From the IMG/VR virus record IMGVR_UViG_3300043773_000195, positions 1 to 38,050 of that record: a stretch of 38,050 nucleotides of DNA; one strand, 5' to 3'. The notes under the pieces were generated by a model. The model was not told the DNA's origin and ran no database searches. It worked only from the letters and a program-made list of their open reading frames with translations. Below, in pieces: positions 30,584 through 38,050 of this stretch (position 1 is its first letter; every line of letters begins with the position of its first letter). Both the position numbers and the translations under genes were made by a program. The stretch comes from a virus.

Positions 30584-31651
30584 TTACGCTTCCTTCAGTT
30601 GCAGACGGTATGAACTACCGTGGTCTTGCGCGCCTAGACGCTTATATAGCATAGAAATACGGGGACCAGAACCCCTTTTACCCGCATCAAAAAACACTTC
30701 GTCAACACCTTTATTTTTTAACTCTTTAATTGCTTCGCGTTGCAGCTTCAAGCCTAAACCGGGGAATTCTGGCGACGCAAAGAATGTTGTGTTTGTGGCA
30801 GATAAAATGTCCGGCGAAGTCAACGACGGCGATATTAGCGTCATCAGATAACCAAACATTCTGCCGTTGCACCGTGCGGTCATTATCTGCATGGCGCCAA
30901 CGCCGTCCAGCGCGCGCATCAGCGGCAAGTTTTTATTCTGCCAGTTGCCCGGTGTCTCGCCCACTTGGACAAGATGCTCGTCAAACAGTTTATCGGCGTC
31001 TTGCATCCAGCTATCAAAGCCTTCTGTCTGGAAGGTGATGCCTTCGGGCGGCTCATCTACTTTCGGCGCCAGCGCCGCTATCGTCTGGTGCTTGGCAATC
31101 GACGCCAGCTTTTCCATCGCAGGAGCGTATGCTGCATAGTGACGCATCATGGCGGGCATACTGATCTGGATGTTGACAGGGGCCAACTGCGCCCAGTGCG
31201 CCGGATCATGCGGCTGTTGCAGGCAATGCTCGAATACAGCAGCGCAAGTGTCTTCTTCGTTCAGGCTGTCAAACGACGCTGACAAGACGTTGGGCAGTCG
31301 CGCCTCAATCTGGTCTAAGCTGCGGTCCAGCTTCAGCAGTATCGCGTCGAGTGCTGCGCGGTCAAACTGCGTACCGGGTATGCTCATCAGACTTTCGGCA
31401 ACTTCGTCGCGGGGCCGGCGTACAACTAGAACGCGGGCGTCAGGCGCAAACCGCTCTAGCAGCCGCCACCAAGGCGCGCCGGCTGTCTCCGCAGTGCCAA
31501 TGTTGGGCTGCGAAAACCATGCCTGCACATCGTCAAGGCTACGCATATGCCGTAACTCTTCGTGGCCGCACATCCATTCACCATAAGTCAGAAAGCGGGA
31601 CAGCCAAGCTGACCGCGATCTTGGTAATGAAAATACGACAAAGGGGGGCAT
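30584..31651 (-). CDS. Sulfotransferase-like and GNAT-like two-domain protein
   Basis: This is a 355-aa protein with two recognisable halves. Residues 1 to about 190 look like a sulfotransferase: FSLPRSRSAWLSRFL (8-21) matches the PAPS 5'-phosphosulfate loop, and VLVVRRPRDEVAESL (74-88) the 3'-phosphate segment (VxRxPRD). Residues about 210-355 look like a GNAT acetyltransferase: QIMTARCNGRMFGYLM (255-270), the acetyl-CoA loop EFPGLGLKLQREA (296-308), and a C-terminal MLYKRLGA. It lies in the gp14 position of a P22-type order. Single-domain GNATs are known at such virion positions; the fusion is unusual. Either half could have lost activity. Its ATG overlaps the preceding stop. Confidence 0.75.
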   Translation of the reverse strand: MPPFVVFSLPRSRSAWLSRFLTYGEWMCGHEELRHMRSLDDVQAWFSQPNIGTAETAGAPWWRLLERFAPDARVLVVRRPRDEVAESLMSIPGTQFDRAALDAILLKLDRSLDQIEARLPNVLSASFDSLNEEDTCAAVFEHCLQQPHDPAHWAQLAPVNIQISMPAMMRHYAAYAPAMEKLASIAKHQTIAALAPKVDEPPEGITFQTEGFDSWMQDADKLFDEHLVQVGETPGNWQNKNLPLMRALDGVGAMQIMTARCNGRMFGYLMTLISPSLTSPDILSATNTTFFASPEFPGLGLKLQREAIKELKNKGVDEVFFDAGKRGSGPRISMLYKRLGAQDHGSSYRLQLKEA

Positions 31652-31986
31652 TAGCTGACTAGCCGACCTGACGCACGAATGTTAATTGCCGACGCCGTGC
31701 CAGCGATTGTGCTGATAAAGCCATTGTTAGGTAGCACATGACCGACCAATTCAGGAAACGTATATGTCTCGCTGGCCTGAAGCGTCTTGGTCTTGACGAT
31801 CAAGTTGTCGTTACTGGCGGAGCCAGCAGCCGTAATCAGGTTGACGCTGATCGTTGCGGCGGTCGCGCTGTAGTTAGTCGCGGTAAACTTGTCGATGATC
31901 GTCTGCACGCCAGTTGACGTGTACTGTGTTGTCTGGGATGCTTCCGCTGTCTTAGCGGGGATGATGTTACTGATAGATACGGCCAT
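31651..31986 (-). CDS. Small virion-associated protein, 111 aa
   Basis: This is a 111-aa, Thr/Ser/Ala-rich beta protein (YTSTGVQTIIDKFTATNYSA and LVGHVLPNNGFISTIAGTAS). It lacks Trp and Cys. Proteins with this look are widespread in marine and freshwater phages near the ejection genes, without a known function, and may be minor structural components. Its ribosome binding site (AAGGA) is good. Confidence 0.7.
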   Translation of the reverse strand: MAVSISNIIPAKTAEASQTTQYTSTGVQTIIDKFTATNYSATAATISVNLITAAGSASNDNLIVKTKTLQASETYTFPELVGHVLPNNGFISTIAGTASAINIRASGRLVS

Positions 31987-31996
31987 ATCTGGTTCC

Positions 31997-32710
31997 TTAA
32001 TATAGCAAAGTGTTAAACGAAGCGGCTTGCATTATAACCCAATTTGTGCCGTTTGACACTAGGGTAGCCCAGTTACCAGACACATCAGTTAAAATTGCTG
32101 TTCCGGCTGCGCCGCCGCCTTGCGGCACAACGTCGCTGGATGCAGACACAAGGGTCTGGGCTTGGTTGTTCTGGAACGTAAGATACCGACCAGAGTACGT
32201 TGCAGCGGACGGCAGCGTGACGGTGCAAGTTGATCCAGACTTGTTGTTGATGATCCATGTCTCGGTGGGGGCGACCGTAAAGTCGGCGGTCTTAGTGACA
32301 GGCGCGGTTGAGGATGGGCTTAACGCTCGTATAGCTAACTCGTCTAGTGGCGGTGGCGACAAGGCTAATGCTTGGACTTCGCTTTGCACAGCCGCTAAGG
32401 CAGACACTGTTGCGCCAAGCGGTGTACTTGCTAACCCTTGAATATCGCTTGCCAAGACGGCTTCACCAGACACGCAGCAGTCAGGGGCGCTTTCGGTAGC
32501 CTGTGCTAGTTCTGCCAACATGGCGTCATATGTAGCCAGCAGCGATATGGCGTCAGGCCCCAGCGTGACTTCTTCTTGGTTGGTCTGCGTAGCTGTCAGC
32601 AGCGACAGAAAGAACCGATACCATTCACGGCTAATCGCCCCCGACCGTTCGTCAATAAAGGCGACGCGTGGCGGCGTTAACTGGGTAGGGTTGATCGGCG
32701 CTAACGCCAT
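31997..32710 (-). CDS. Tail needle candidate, 237 aa (P22 gp26 position)
   Basis: This is a 237-aa protein; P22 gp26 has 233 aa and the same place behind gp10. The N-terminus carries PPRVAFIDERSGAISREWYR followed by FFLSLL, a recurrent N-terminal anchor of phage structural proteins. The middle is helical with possible coiled-coil stretches. The C-terminal half (about 140-237) is a beta-rich knob-like domain (TETWIINNKSGSTCTVTLPS and TLVSASSDVVPQGGGAAGTA). A needle with an altered tip would fit. Direct similarity to gp26 is not visible, so this stays a candidate. The start overlaps the gp10-like stop by 1 nt. Confidence 0.6.
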   Translation of the reverse strand: MALAPINPTQLTPPRVAFIDERSGAISREWYRFFLSLLTATQTNQEEVTLGPDAISLLATYDAMLAELAQATESAPDCCVSGEAVLASDIQGLASTPLGATVSALAAVQSEVQALALSPPPLDELAIRALSPSSTAPVTKTADFTVAPTETWIINNKSGSTCTVTLPSAATYSGRYLTFQNNQAQTLVSASSDVVPQGGGAAGTAILTDVSGNWATLVSNGTNWVIMQAASFNTLLY

Positions 32711-34140
32711 CAGGCGCTCGTCCCGCTAATGGCTAGTTCAGCGCCCATAATGTAAATCCGTACAGGGTCTGTTCCAGACACTTCGTAGACGCGGTCGCGT
32801 ATCTTCATCGTCGCGCCAAGGCGGCGCCAGATGGTACGCTTTCCGTATTTGCCGATAGCACCCATCGACTTCCAATGTTCGTTAGAAAATGTATGGCCGC
32901 CATCATCTGACCAGCGCAGCATCACTTGCGGATCGCTGCCTTGGCCGCTGTTCAGGCCCACGCCTGTCTCGCAATCAAGTTGCAGCGCGTGCTGGATCGT
33001 GCGTGTGAGGTTGTTAGCGCCTGTCGGCAGCGCACGCCATGACCGTAGCCATTTCTGCGCCGCACCATCGTCAGCGTACACTTCTAGATCAAACGCATAA
33101 ATCTTGCCGGTCTGGTAGTCGCCAACAACTGTGGTGTCGTTAAAGAACATCTGGTTGTTAGCGCGGTGACGGTTAAACTCGCCGTTATTAAGCGAAGCGC
33201 GCTCATGCCATGCGCCGGTAGCGACATCGTACACCCATGTGGTGTCTGCGCTAGGGAAGTTCAGGACGTAGAAGCTGTGGCCGTCCTGCTGGTACGTGTA
33301 TCCAACAGCGTCTGTCAGGTCAGCATACTCTTGCATCTGCCATTCGATAGCGTGCGTAGACACGCGCTGACCGATGTAGCCAGCGGCCTTGTAGACGATG
33401 CCTTGGCCGCGTGCGTCCTTGCCTAGCCAGTAGACTTGGTTGTCCATCTTGGCGATGCTGTACGGGGCAGCGCAGCCTAGTTCGTTGAACGCGCCTTGGA
33501 TACGGGTCAGCGGAAAGTCAAGAAGTCCTGCGTCATACCAGACTTCGGTTGAGTTTGTGCCAAACACCCAGACTTCGCGGTGGTCTACAAAGACCGCAAC
33601 GACATTGTCTGGATTGCCTTCGGCGCTGGCAAACTCCAGCGGGTCAACACTGGTTCCGTCGAGCAGCGACGTAACCCAGATTTTCTGGCTGTCAGGTTCG
33701 TTGAACGTAAAATAGCCGTCGATGTAACCGACAGTGCCGGCGCCGGGGAAGTCAGGGTCGGTGATCTGCTGGAACACGTCAGTGCTGGCGTTGTAGATGT
33801 AACCTTGCGGGTTAGCCGCAATGAATAGCTGCGTGCCGTTGTCAGCCATGCTGACAGGGCCAGTGCCGCCAACAGTGCCTTTAGCGGTTGCGTTCCAGCT
33901 ACTGTCAAGCTGAAACAGCGTTGGGCCTGACACGACATAGCCGTAGATGCCATACGTCCACAGCCCGCGGATAGGGCCAATGCCAATGGTAGCAAGAGCA
34001 GTCAGCCCCGGCGCGCGCTGAAGGAACGCTGGTTCCTTGCCGCCTTCAGGGACAATCTCAGGAAACAAGTTAACCATGCGGTTGTCGGCGGCGTTGACGC
34101 TTCTAGCGACATACGCCGACCCAAGGATCGGCGTCTTCAT
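32710..34140 (-). CDS. Packaged-DNA stabilisation / tail hub protein, P22 gp10-like
   Basis: This 476-aa protein (P22 gp10: 472 aa) begins MKTPILGSAYVARSVNAADNR and MVNLFPEIVPEGGKEPAF, the typical gp10 start. It continues with regularly spaced beta-propeller-like segments (GLWTYGIYGYVVSGPTLFQL, FIAANPQGYIYN, VWVFGTNSTEVWY, HSFYVLNFP). In P22 the protein forms the lower tail ring that closes the capsid after packaging and carries the tailspikes. The start overlaps the gp4-like stop by 1 nt. Confidence 0.9.
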   Translation of the reverse strand: MKTPILGSAYVARSVNAADNRMVNLFPEIVPEGGKEPAFLQRAPGLTALATIGIGPIRGLWTYGIYGYVVSGPTLFQLDSSWNATAKGTVGGTGPVSMADNGTQLFIAANPQGYIYNASTDVFQQITDPDFPGAGTVGYIDGYFTFNEPDSQKIWVTSLLDGTSVDPLEFASAEGNPDNVVAVFVDHREVWVFGTNSTEVWYDAGLLDFPLTRIQGAFNELGCAAPYSIAKMDNQVYWLGKDARGQGIVYKAAGYIGQRVSTHAIEWQMQEYADLTDAVGYTYQQDGHSFYVLNFPSADTTWVYDVATGAWHERASLNNGEFNRHRANNQMFFNDTTVVGDYQTGKIYAFDLEVYADDGAAQKWLRSWRALPTGANNLTRTIQHALQLDCETGVGLNSGQGSDPQVMLRWSDDGGHTFSNEHWKSMGAIGKYGKRTIWRRLGATMKIRDRVYEVSGTDPVRIYIMGAELAISGTSA

Positions 34141-34850
34141 TAATAGTTCCCAGCGTAGATGTTAAACCGCTGACGTGAAGCAATGAGGCTGTACGGTATC
34201 GACATGATGTCATCAGGGTTGTTGATGCGCTTGATGTTACGCTTCGAGGACATAGCAATGCGGCGAACCTGTGCCGATGGCTCTTCACCAAACTCAGGCG
34301 CCATTTCGCACGCCAAGTTATAGCGGAACGCACGCAGATAGCCGGGCGGGAAATGCAGTGTAGTCGCCAGCGTTGCAGGCTGGCTGAGTTCCTCAACCGA
34401 AATAAAATGCCATTCCAGATCGCGCGTAGGCCGCGGATAGATGTACATCTCAATGTCAGGAAACGTCATGTTGACAAAGATGACTTGCGGGTATGTCGAT
34501 GTGACGGTCTTGACCGCGATGCCGTTATACTGCTGCTGGTTGATGAATTTGATGCCGTAGCTGACGCCAGTGCCGGGGTCGCGGAAATAGGTGCTGTCAT
34601 CCAGCAGCACTGGACGGTTGCCAACAAAGTCGCCGCTTGGCCCCATTGTGCGTGAAAGCAAACCTGACGGCCATGTGAACACTTGGTCTTGCGTTGAGAA
34701 GACGGACAGGCGCTCTGTGTTCCAGCTATCAATCATCTGGTTCATGGCGCGCAGTGCGTCCTGCGACGTTTCAGCTGATGGAACTTCGCCTTCTGCCAGA
34801 ACACCTAGCAGTCTAAGCGAACCGTTAATTATGTCGCCGGCAGTTTCCAT
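34140..34850 (-). CDS. Head-tail adaptor, P22 gp4-like
   Basis: This is a 236-aa protein; P22 gp4 is 166 aa, so this one is longer. The start reads TAGDIINGSLRLLGVLAEGE, then PSAETSQDALRAMNQMIDSW, which is the gp4-type helical domain that attaches to the portal ring. The rest contains TYPQVIFVNMTFPDIEMYIY and a basic helix. P22 gp4 also has peptidoglycan-hydrolase activity; I cannot recognise such a site here. It is preceded by the 58-aa gene (3-bp gap). Confidence 0.85.
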   Translation of the reverse strand: METAGDIINGSLRLLGVLAEGEVPSAETSQDALRAMNQMIDSWNTERLSVFSTQDQVFTWPSGLLSRTMGPSGDFVGNRPVLLDDSTYFRDPGTGVSYGIKFINQQQYNGIAVKTVTSTYPQVIFVNMTFPDIEMYIYPRPTRDLEWHFISVEELSQPATLATTLHFPPGYLRAFRYNLACEMAPEFGEEPSAQVRRIAMSSKRNIKRINNPDDIMSIPYSLIASRQRFNIYAGNY

Positions 34851-34853
34851 TGG

Positions 34854-35030
34854 TTAAACCTTCTGCGTTGTGCGGCGGCTTTTGGCTACCGGCATTTCGT
34901 TTACTAGCGCCTCTACAGGCGCGTTAGGATTATGGCGTTCCCAGCCGAAATCTTCATCACAAATCGCTTCTTCTTCTGAAATAGCGACTTTTGCGCCGTG
35001 GACTTCGTGAATAAGATAGATGACAGCCAT
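34854..35030 (-). CDS. Small acidic protein, 58 aa
   Basis: This 58-aa ORF fills the space between a terminator-like hairpin (35048-35067) and the gp4-like gene. It begins MAVIYLIHEVHGAKVAISEE and has an acidic middle (EEEAICDEDFGWERH) and a basic end (KSRRTTQKV). Ribosome binding site AAAGG. The start (YLIHEVHG-KVA) resembles tiny proteins that I recall near portal/adaptor genes of other phages. Function unknown. Confidence 0.7.
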   Translation of the reverse strand: MAVIYLIHEVHGAKVAISEEEAICDEDFGWERHNPNAPVEALVNEMPVAKSRRTTQKV

Positions 35031-35047
35031 ATAAAACCTTTAAAAAT

Positions 35048-35067
35048 GGACGGCCCGAAAGCCGCCC
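35048..35067 (-). terminator. Hairpin with T-tract between head genes
   Basis: Read leftward, GGGCGGC and GCCGTCC form a 7-bp stem (one G/T pair) with loop TTTCGG, directly followed by ATTTTT. It lies after the 137-aa gene and before the 58-aa gene. A partial terminator that lowers expression of downstream tail genes relative to head genes would fit. Confidence 0.7.
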
Positions 35068-35074
35068 AAATTAG

Positions 35075-35488
35075 TTAAGCGCAGTGGATGATTGCAAAGT
35101 TAATCACTACTGCTTCTGACAGCGTACCGCCAGAAATGTTGCGTAGGCTGATGCTGACAGAGCCAGCAGCCAGCGAGTTAGCAAACACGTTGTATGATCC
35201 AGCGGTCGCTTGACCACCAGAGATAGTAAGAACAACAGTGTCATTTGCAGAAATGAAGCTGTTGTTCAACGTGAACGTAGCGTTAGTTGCAGTGGTTAAA
35301 GACGCGGCGTCCATTGTGATGCGGCCAGATGGTTTGTTCAGCGTGACAGCAGTTGACTTGCTGGTAGCCTGCGTAACCGTACCTTGAGCAGCGGCGGTGT
35401 AGCCGATTTGCTCGTCAGCCAAAATATATTGTGCGCCAATAATATCTTGGTCGAGGAAGGCAACGCCAATAGATTTTGTATTAGACAT
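35075..35488 (-). CDS. Capsid-associated protein, 137 aa (decoration candidate)
   Basis: This protein has 137 aa from the ATG at 35488, which has a CAGGAG ribosome binding site; the longer ORF from 35536 is rejected. The second half (SGRITMDAASLTTATNATFTL, NNSFISANDTVVLTIS, SVSISLRNISGGTLSEAVVI) is a regular beta domain of the kind found in phage capsid decoration or adhesion proteins. I recall similar domains behind coat genes in many environmental phages. It follows the 133-aa gene and lies behind a stable hairpin. Confidence 0.75.
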   Translation of the reverse strand: MSNTKSIGVAFLDQDIIGAQYILADEQIGYTAAAQGTVTQATSKSTAVTLNKPSGRITMDAASLTTATNATFTLNNSFISANDTVVLTISGGQATAGSYNVFANSLAAGSVSISLRNISGGTLSEAVVINFAIIHCA

Positions 35489-35507
35489 TGGTTTTCTCCT
35501 GAAAAGG

Positions 35508-35531
35508 TTGCCCCGACCGTAGCCGGGGCAA
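35508..35531 (-). promoter_or_regulatory. Stable intercistronic hairpin (TACG loop)
   Basis: Read leftward, TTGCCCCGGC pairs with GTCGGGGCAA (10 bp, one G/T pair) around a UACG loop of the UNCG type, which is exceptionally stable in RNA. A short T-run (TTTT) follows 2 nt later. It stands between the 133-aa and 137-aa genes, and might partly terminate transcription or protect the upstream mRNA from 3' decay. Confidence 0.7.
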
Positions 35532-35536
35532 ACCAA

Positions 35537-35938
35537 TTAACCTGCGATGCGGTACAGCGAATACGCCGCGTCGCCGGTCTTGACGGCGCGGAATAGAACG
35601 CTCTTGGACGCAACGCCAGCACCAGAAGTGCTTGCAAGCGACCAACCCGTACCAACCACAATGGTAGGTACGCCAGTGCTAGTAGCAACAAGCGCAAGGT
35701 CAAACGAGCTACCTACTTTGGCGCTGCTAAATGCGGCGTCAGTAAGAGTCGCAGTAGGAAGCGTCAGGTTGCCCGTGCTGGATGAAGTGTAGATAACCAC
35801 GCCTGCGGCGAGATCATTTACAGTAAGCGTTGCGGTAGCTGTGTAAGCTGCTGGAACAGTAAAGTTAGTGAAAGATATTTCGGTAAGGTTACCATCACCG
35901 ACTTGATAGCCGCCGGCGCCATTAGGTAGAATAGCCAT
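35537..35938 (-). CDS. Capsid-associated protein, 133 aa
   Basis: This is a 133-aa, Gly/Thr/Ala-rich beta protein. It begins MAILPNGAGGYQVGDGNLTE, and includes SSTGNLTLPTATLTDAAFSS and FDLALVATSTGVPTIVVGTG. The motif 'GNLTLPTA' followed by a hydrophobic strand recurs in many small virion proteins of environmental phages. It is the first gene after the coat protein, separated by a UUCG hairpin, and is likely made in amounts similar to the coat. A capsid decoration role is inference. Confidence 0.75.
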   Translation of the reverse strand: MAILPNGAGGYQVGDGNLTEISFTNFTVPAAYTATATLTVNDLAAGVVIYTSSSTGNLTLPTATLTDAAFSSAKVGSSFDLALVATSTGVPTIVVGTGWSLASTSGAGVASKSVLFRAVKTGDAAYSLYRIAG

Positions 35939-35961
35939 TGTAAAAATCCTTTAGAATGTTT

Positions 35962-35983
35962 GGCCCCCGGCGAACCGAGGGCC
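35962..35983 (-). promoter_or_regulatory. Stable hairpin behind the coat gene (TTCG loop)
   Basis: Read leftward, GGCCCTCGG pairs with CCGGGGGCC (9 bp, one G/T pair) around a UUCG tetraloop. It lies about 10 bp after the coat stop codon. No T-tract follows (AAACATTC), so it is better explained as an mRNA-stabilising 3' structure or processing site than as a full terminator. Confidence 0.75.
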
Positions 35984-35992
35984 GGTATTAGA

Positions 35993-37201
35993 TTAACCCC
36001 AAAGACGGCAAGCCATCTGCGGACGGATCGTGCTGAAGCCATACAGAACGTCAATACGGCAAGGCATACGGTCGTTGTTGATGTCGTACTGACGAACAAC
36101 GCGCAAGCTGATGCCGTTATGCACCTGACGCGAAGCCATATCTACGCCCTGTGGGAGCAGAAGGTCGGCGGTTGCGAAGGTGATAGCGTCCTTATGGTAT
36201 ACAAGGTTCTGAGCGTACTCTGTAGATGCCGCGCCAACAAATATAATTGCTTTGCTGGTGGCAGGCAAAGTCTTGACAGTAGCAAGCGCATTTGTTGCCG
36301 AGTAGATCGGAGCAACAGTGATGTTACCAGCGCCTGAACCATCCAGCGTAGTTGCTGCTAGAGCAACGAACTGGAACAACGAACCTGTGCTTTCACGGGT
36401 TTGTGGGTTAACAGCAAAGCAAGCATCTACAGTGAACACGTCACCAGCCTTAACTACGGCGGATGCACCCGCACCAGTGATGGCGATGGTGGTTGCACCT
36501 TCAGTAGTAACAGCAGCCGAAGTCGTTCCGCCAGTTGCAGTACGCGAACCAGTGGTGAACTGCTTGATGGACTGCGACATATTGATTTCTTCAAAACCAA
36601 GTACGCCTGTGCCCATCATGCCGTTCTTGAACTGCTTGCTGACAGTGTCGGTTGGGTTGAAAAGACCCTTCATGCCTTCGACCAAACCAGCGTTTGCGGC
36701 TGGGTTGACAGTGGCATAACGTGGCGACATCACGGCAGCATTTTCGTTCAGCTTCTGCTGTGCAGCAAGAAGAACAGCCGAAGTAGCTGGCGTAGTGCCG
36801 GGCGTGCCGACAGTGTTACCGATGGTCAAGAACGCATTTGCAACGTCAGCGTCGATGCTGGAAGCAAGCTGCGAGATACGTGGCTTGAGAACGCGGTCAG
36901 CGAAATCGTCAAGCTGCATGGTCAATTCAGCAGTCGTGAAGTTAACGCCGATGTGCTTCTGGTTGGCAACGGTCAGAGTTGTGAACTGCTCGTTGTCATC
37001 CTGTACCTGAAGGGCTGCGCCATCAGTTACAAGTGCGCGGTCTGGAAGACGGATACGCAGGGTTGAACCAATCTTAGCACCTTCAACAGCAAAGCTGTCA
37101 TCGTACTGACGGTTTACGTTACGGGTAAGAACCAAGTTGTTTTCGAGAATCTCAAGCGCTTTGCGCGTGATCATGTCGATGGTTAAAATCGAGTTAGACA
37201 T
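35993..37201 (-). CDS. Major coat protein, P22 gp5-like
   Basis: This is a 402-aa protein (P22 gp5: 430 aa). The start SNSILTIDMITRKALEILEN and the segments VLTRNVNRQYDDSFAVEGAK, IGSTLRIRLP and HIGVNFTTAELTMQLDDFAD are typical of P22-type coat proteins with the HK97 fold. The C-terminal part has LLLPQGVDMASRQVHNGISL and VVRQYDINNDRMPCRIDVLYG. The middle (about 225-310), corresponding to the inserted domain of P22 gp5, is Thr/Ala/Gly-rich. It follows the scaffolding gene by 15 bp. Confidence 0.95.
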   Translation of the reverse strand: MSNSILTIDMITRKALEILENNLVLTRNVNRQYDDSFAVEGAKIGSTLRIRLPDRALVTDGAALQVQDDNEQFTTLTVANQKHIGVNFTTAELTMQLDDFADRVLKPRISQLASSIDADVANAFLTIGNTVGTPGTTPATSAVLLAAQQKLNENAAVMSPRYATVNPAANAGLVEGMKGLFNPTDTVSKQFKNGMMGTGVLGFEEINMSQSIKQFTTGSRTATGGTTSAAVTTEGATTIAITGAGASAVVKAGDVFTVDACFAVNPQTRESTGSLFQFVALAATTLDGSGAGNITVAPIYSATNALATVKTLPATSKAIIFVGAASTEYAQNLVYHKDAITFATADLLLPQGVDMASRQVHNGISLRVVRQYDINNDRMPCRIDVLYGFSTIRPQMACRLWG

Positions 37202-37216
37202 GGAAATAATCCTAAA

Positions 37217-38005
37217 TTATCGGTTGCGTTGTGCCTCGTACTTCTTGATCTGCCGTAGCCTTTCTGCCTCAATCCAATCTGACGTACTCATGGACTTTAC
37301 TGACCGTGGGTCTGTCGTATCAAATGTTGGCGCACCAGCGGTGCGGGCTGTGACAGGTGCAATCGGTGCCGGGGCGTTGGAGGTTTTTTTGAATGTAGGT
37401 TCGGCTGAAAGCCGCGCCTCAATCATACCAATTTCCCTAGCTTGCAAAATGGGGTCTAAACGCGAAATACGTTGGGCATCTTTAGTGTTGATACCTAAGT
37501 GATAAATCACATCGGGGCCAATGTCGGACGCTTGTATTGCCATCGCCATCGCGTCGGTGATCGGAAGGTTGGGGTTGTATGCGACTTGTTCAAAGTCATC
37601 ATACTTGTCCCGCGCCGCCTCTTCACGTTCGTGATAAGACTCTAGCATTGCACGTTGCTGGCTGTCCTTTTCACGGCGTGCCAGCAGTTCTTCGGCTTTA
37701 CGTTCGGCCAAAACCTCTGCGTAATCCTCGTAAGTCTCAAATTGTTCAGGGGTTATGTCGTGGATCGGCTGCTGCCGGGCCTGCACTTCCTCTGCTCTTT
37801 GAGCCTGTTCGCGTTCCCATTTACGCTGCTCTCTTGCGAGTCGTTTGCCTACGATGGCGTCCAAGTCTTCTTGAGAGAAGGTCTTAGGTGCTTCCTGTTC
37901 AGCAGACTGCTCTTCCGGCGTCGTGTTTTCTACAGGCTCGATTGCTGCCGTGGCTTCGAGTTCTGGCGCGGAGGCATCCGCTTCGGTAAAGACATTATCG
38001 TCCAT
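37217..38005 (-). CDS. Scaffolding protein
   Basis: This is a 262-aa, highly charged, mostly helical protein. The N-terminus is acidic (ASAPELEATAAIEPVENTTP), then FSQEDLDAIVGKRLAREQRK WEREQAQ, the typical phage scaffold helix start. It has a long coiled-coil region to about residue 150, and a short basic helical end (WIEAERLRQIKKYEAQR), which in P22 gp8 binds the coat protein. It lies just upstream of the coat gene, as in P22. The first 134 codons are duplicated at the other contig end. Ribosome binding site AAGGG. Confidence 0.92.
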   Translation of the reverse strand: MDDNVFTEADASAPELEATAAIEPVENTTPEEQSAEQEAPKTFSQEDLDAIVGKRLAREQRKWEREQAQRAEEVQARQQPIHDITPEQFETYEDYAEVLAERKAEELLARREKDSQQRAMLESYHEREEAARDKYDDFEQVAYNPNLPITDAMAMAIQASDIGPDVIYHLGINTKDAQRISRLDPILQAREIGMIEARLSAEPTFKKTSNAPAPIAPVTARTAGAPTFDTTDPRSVKSMSTSDWIEAERLRQIKKYEAQRNR

Positions 38006-38050
38006 GTTTAACCCTTAAAGAGTTCCTGATGAGCCGCATCAGTACGGTTG
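37605..38050. repeat. Terminal direct repeat, right copy (446 bp)
   Basis: Second copy of the repeat at 2-447. It contains the 5' half of the scaffolding gene and the first hairpin (CTGATG/CATCAG) of the gap behind the second spike. See the left copy. Confidence 0.95.

Noticed and set aside
1-38050. Temperate module (integrase, repressor, attachment site) or tRNA genes
   Set aside because: No protein with integrase or CI-like motifs and no tRNA-like cloverleaf was noticed by eye; a dedicated tRNA scan was not possible.

Overview
The window looks like one complete genome of a tailed phage with P22-type (podovirus) virion genes. Bases 2-447 recur at 37605-38050 (446 bp, no difference seen), so the unique genome is about 37.6 kb. 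The repeat runs through the scaffolding gene, which points to a circular map opened at an arbitrary place (a circularly permuted genome or assembly overlap) rather than to a natural chromosome end. I see no integrase, repressor, phage RNA polymerase or tRNA, so a lytic phage using the host RNA polymerase is likely. The spanin pair, the M15 peptidase endolysin and the P22-like head and tail genes indicate a Gram-negative, probably proteobacterial host; I cannot name it.

Layout. One long leftward (minus-strand) block runs, in transcription order, from small terminase (10813) through large terminase, four tiny basic proteins, portal, several small virion proteins and a receptor-binding cassette (head-binding tailspike, S74-chaperone protein, second beta-helix spike). 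It crosses the contig ends into scaffold and coat (38005-35993), then two coat-associated proteins, a 58-aa protein, gp4-like, gp10-like, a tail-needle candidate, a 111-aa protein, a sulfotransferase-like/GNAT-like fusion, three ejection-type proteins, the lysis cassette (small membrane protein, endolysin, holin, overlapping spanins) and a metallophosphoesterase (ending at 23922). From gp4 to the ejection proteins the order matches P22 gp4-gp10-gp26-gp14-gp7-gp20-gp16. The spikes differ from P22 because they sit between portal and scaffold.

Early genes lie in three groups. A rightward operon (11485-14791) starts with a Gp88-family protein and continues with about a dozen very small, tightly packed ORFs, several of them below 60 aa. 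It is followed by a near-consensus sigma70 promoter that drives a 99-aa protein. A leftward replication operon (21524-15346) encodes a RecB-like DUF2800 nuclease, a conserved unknown protein, DNA polymerase A and a primase-helicase; it ends at a strong terminator (15256-15287). A divergent rightward operon (21622-23821) encodes a VRR-NUC nuclease, an SNF2-type helicase, a 63-aa protein, a DUF3310 protein and a 59-aa protein.

The most interesting places are the repeat-rich 662-bp divergent intergenic region (10823-11484), which looks like an origin or regulatory hub; the sulfotransferase-like/GNAT-like fusion in the virion module; the string of micro-ORFs with membrane segments in the early operon; and a series of stable hairpins behind the coat gene. 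No database searches were run; family names come from recognising motifs and synteny.
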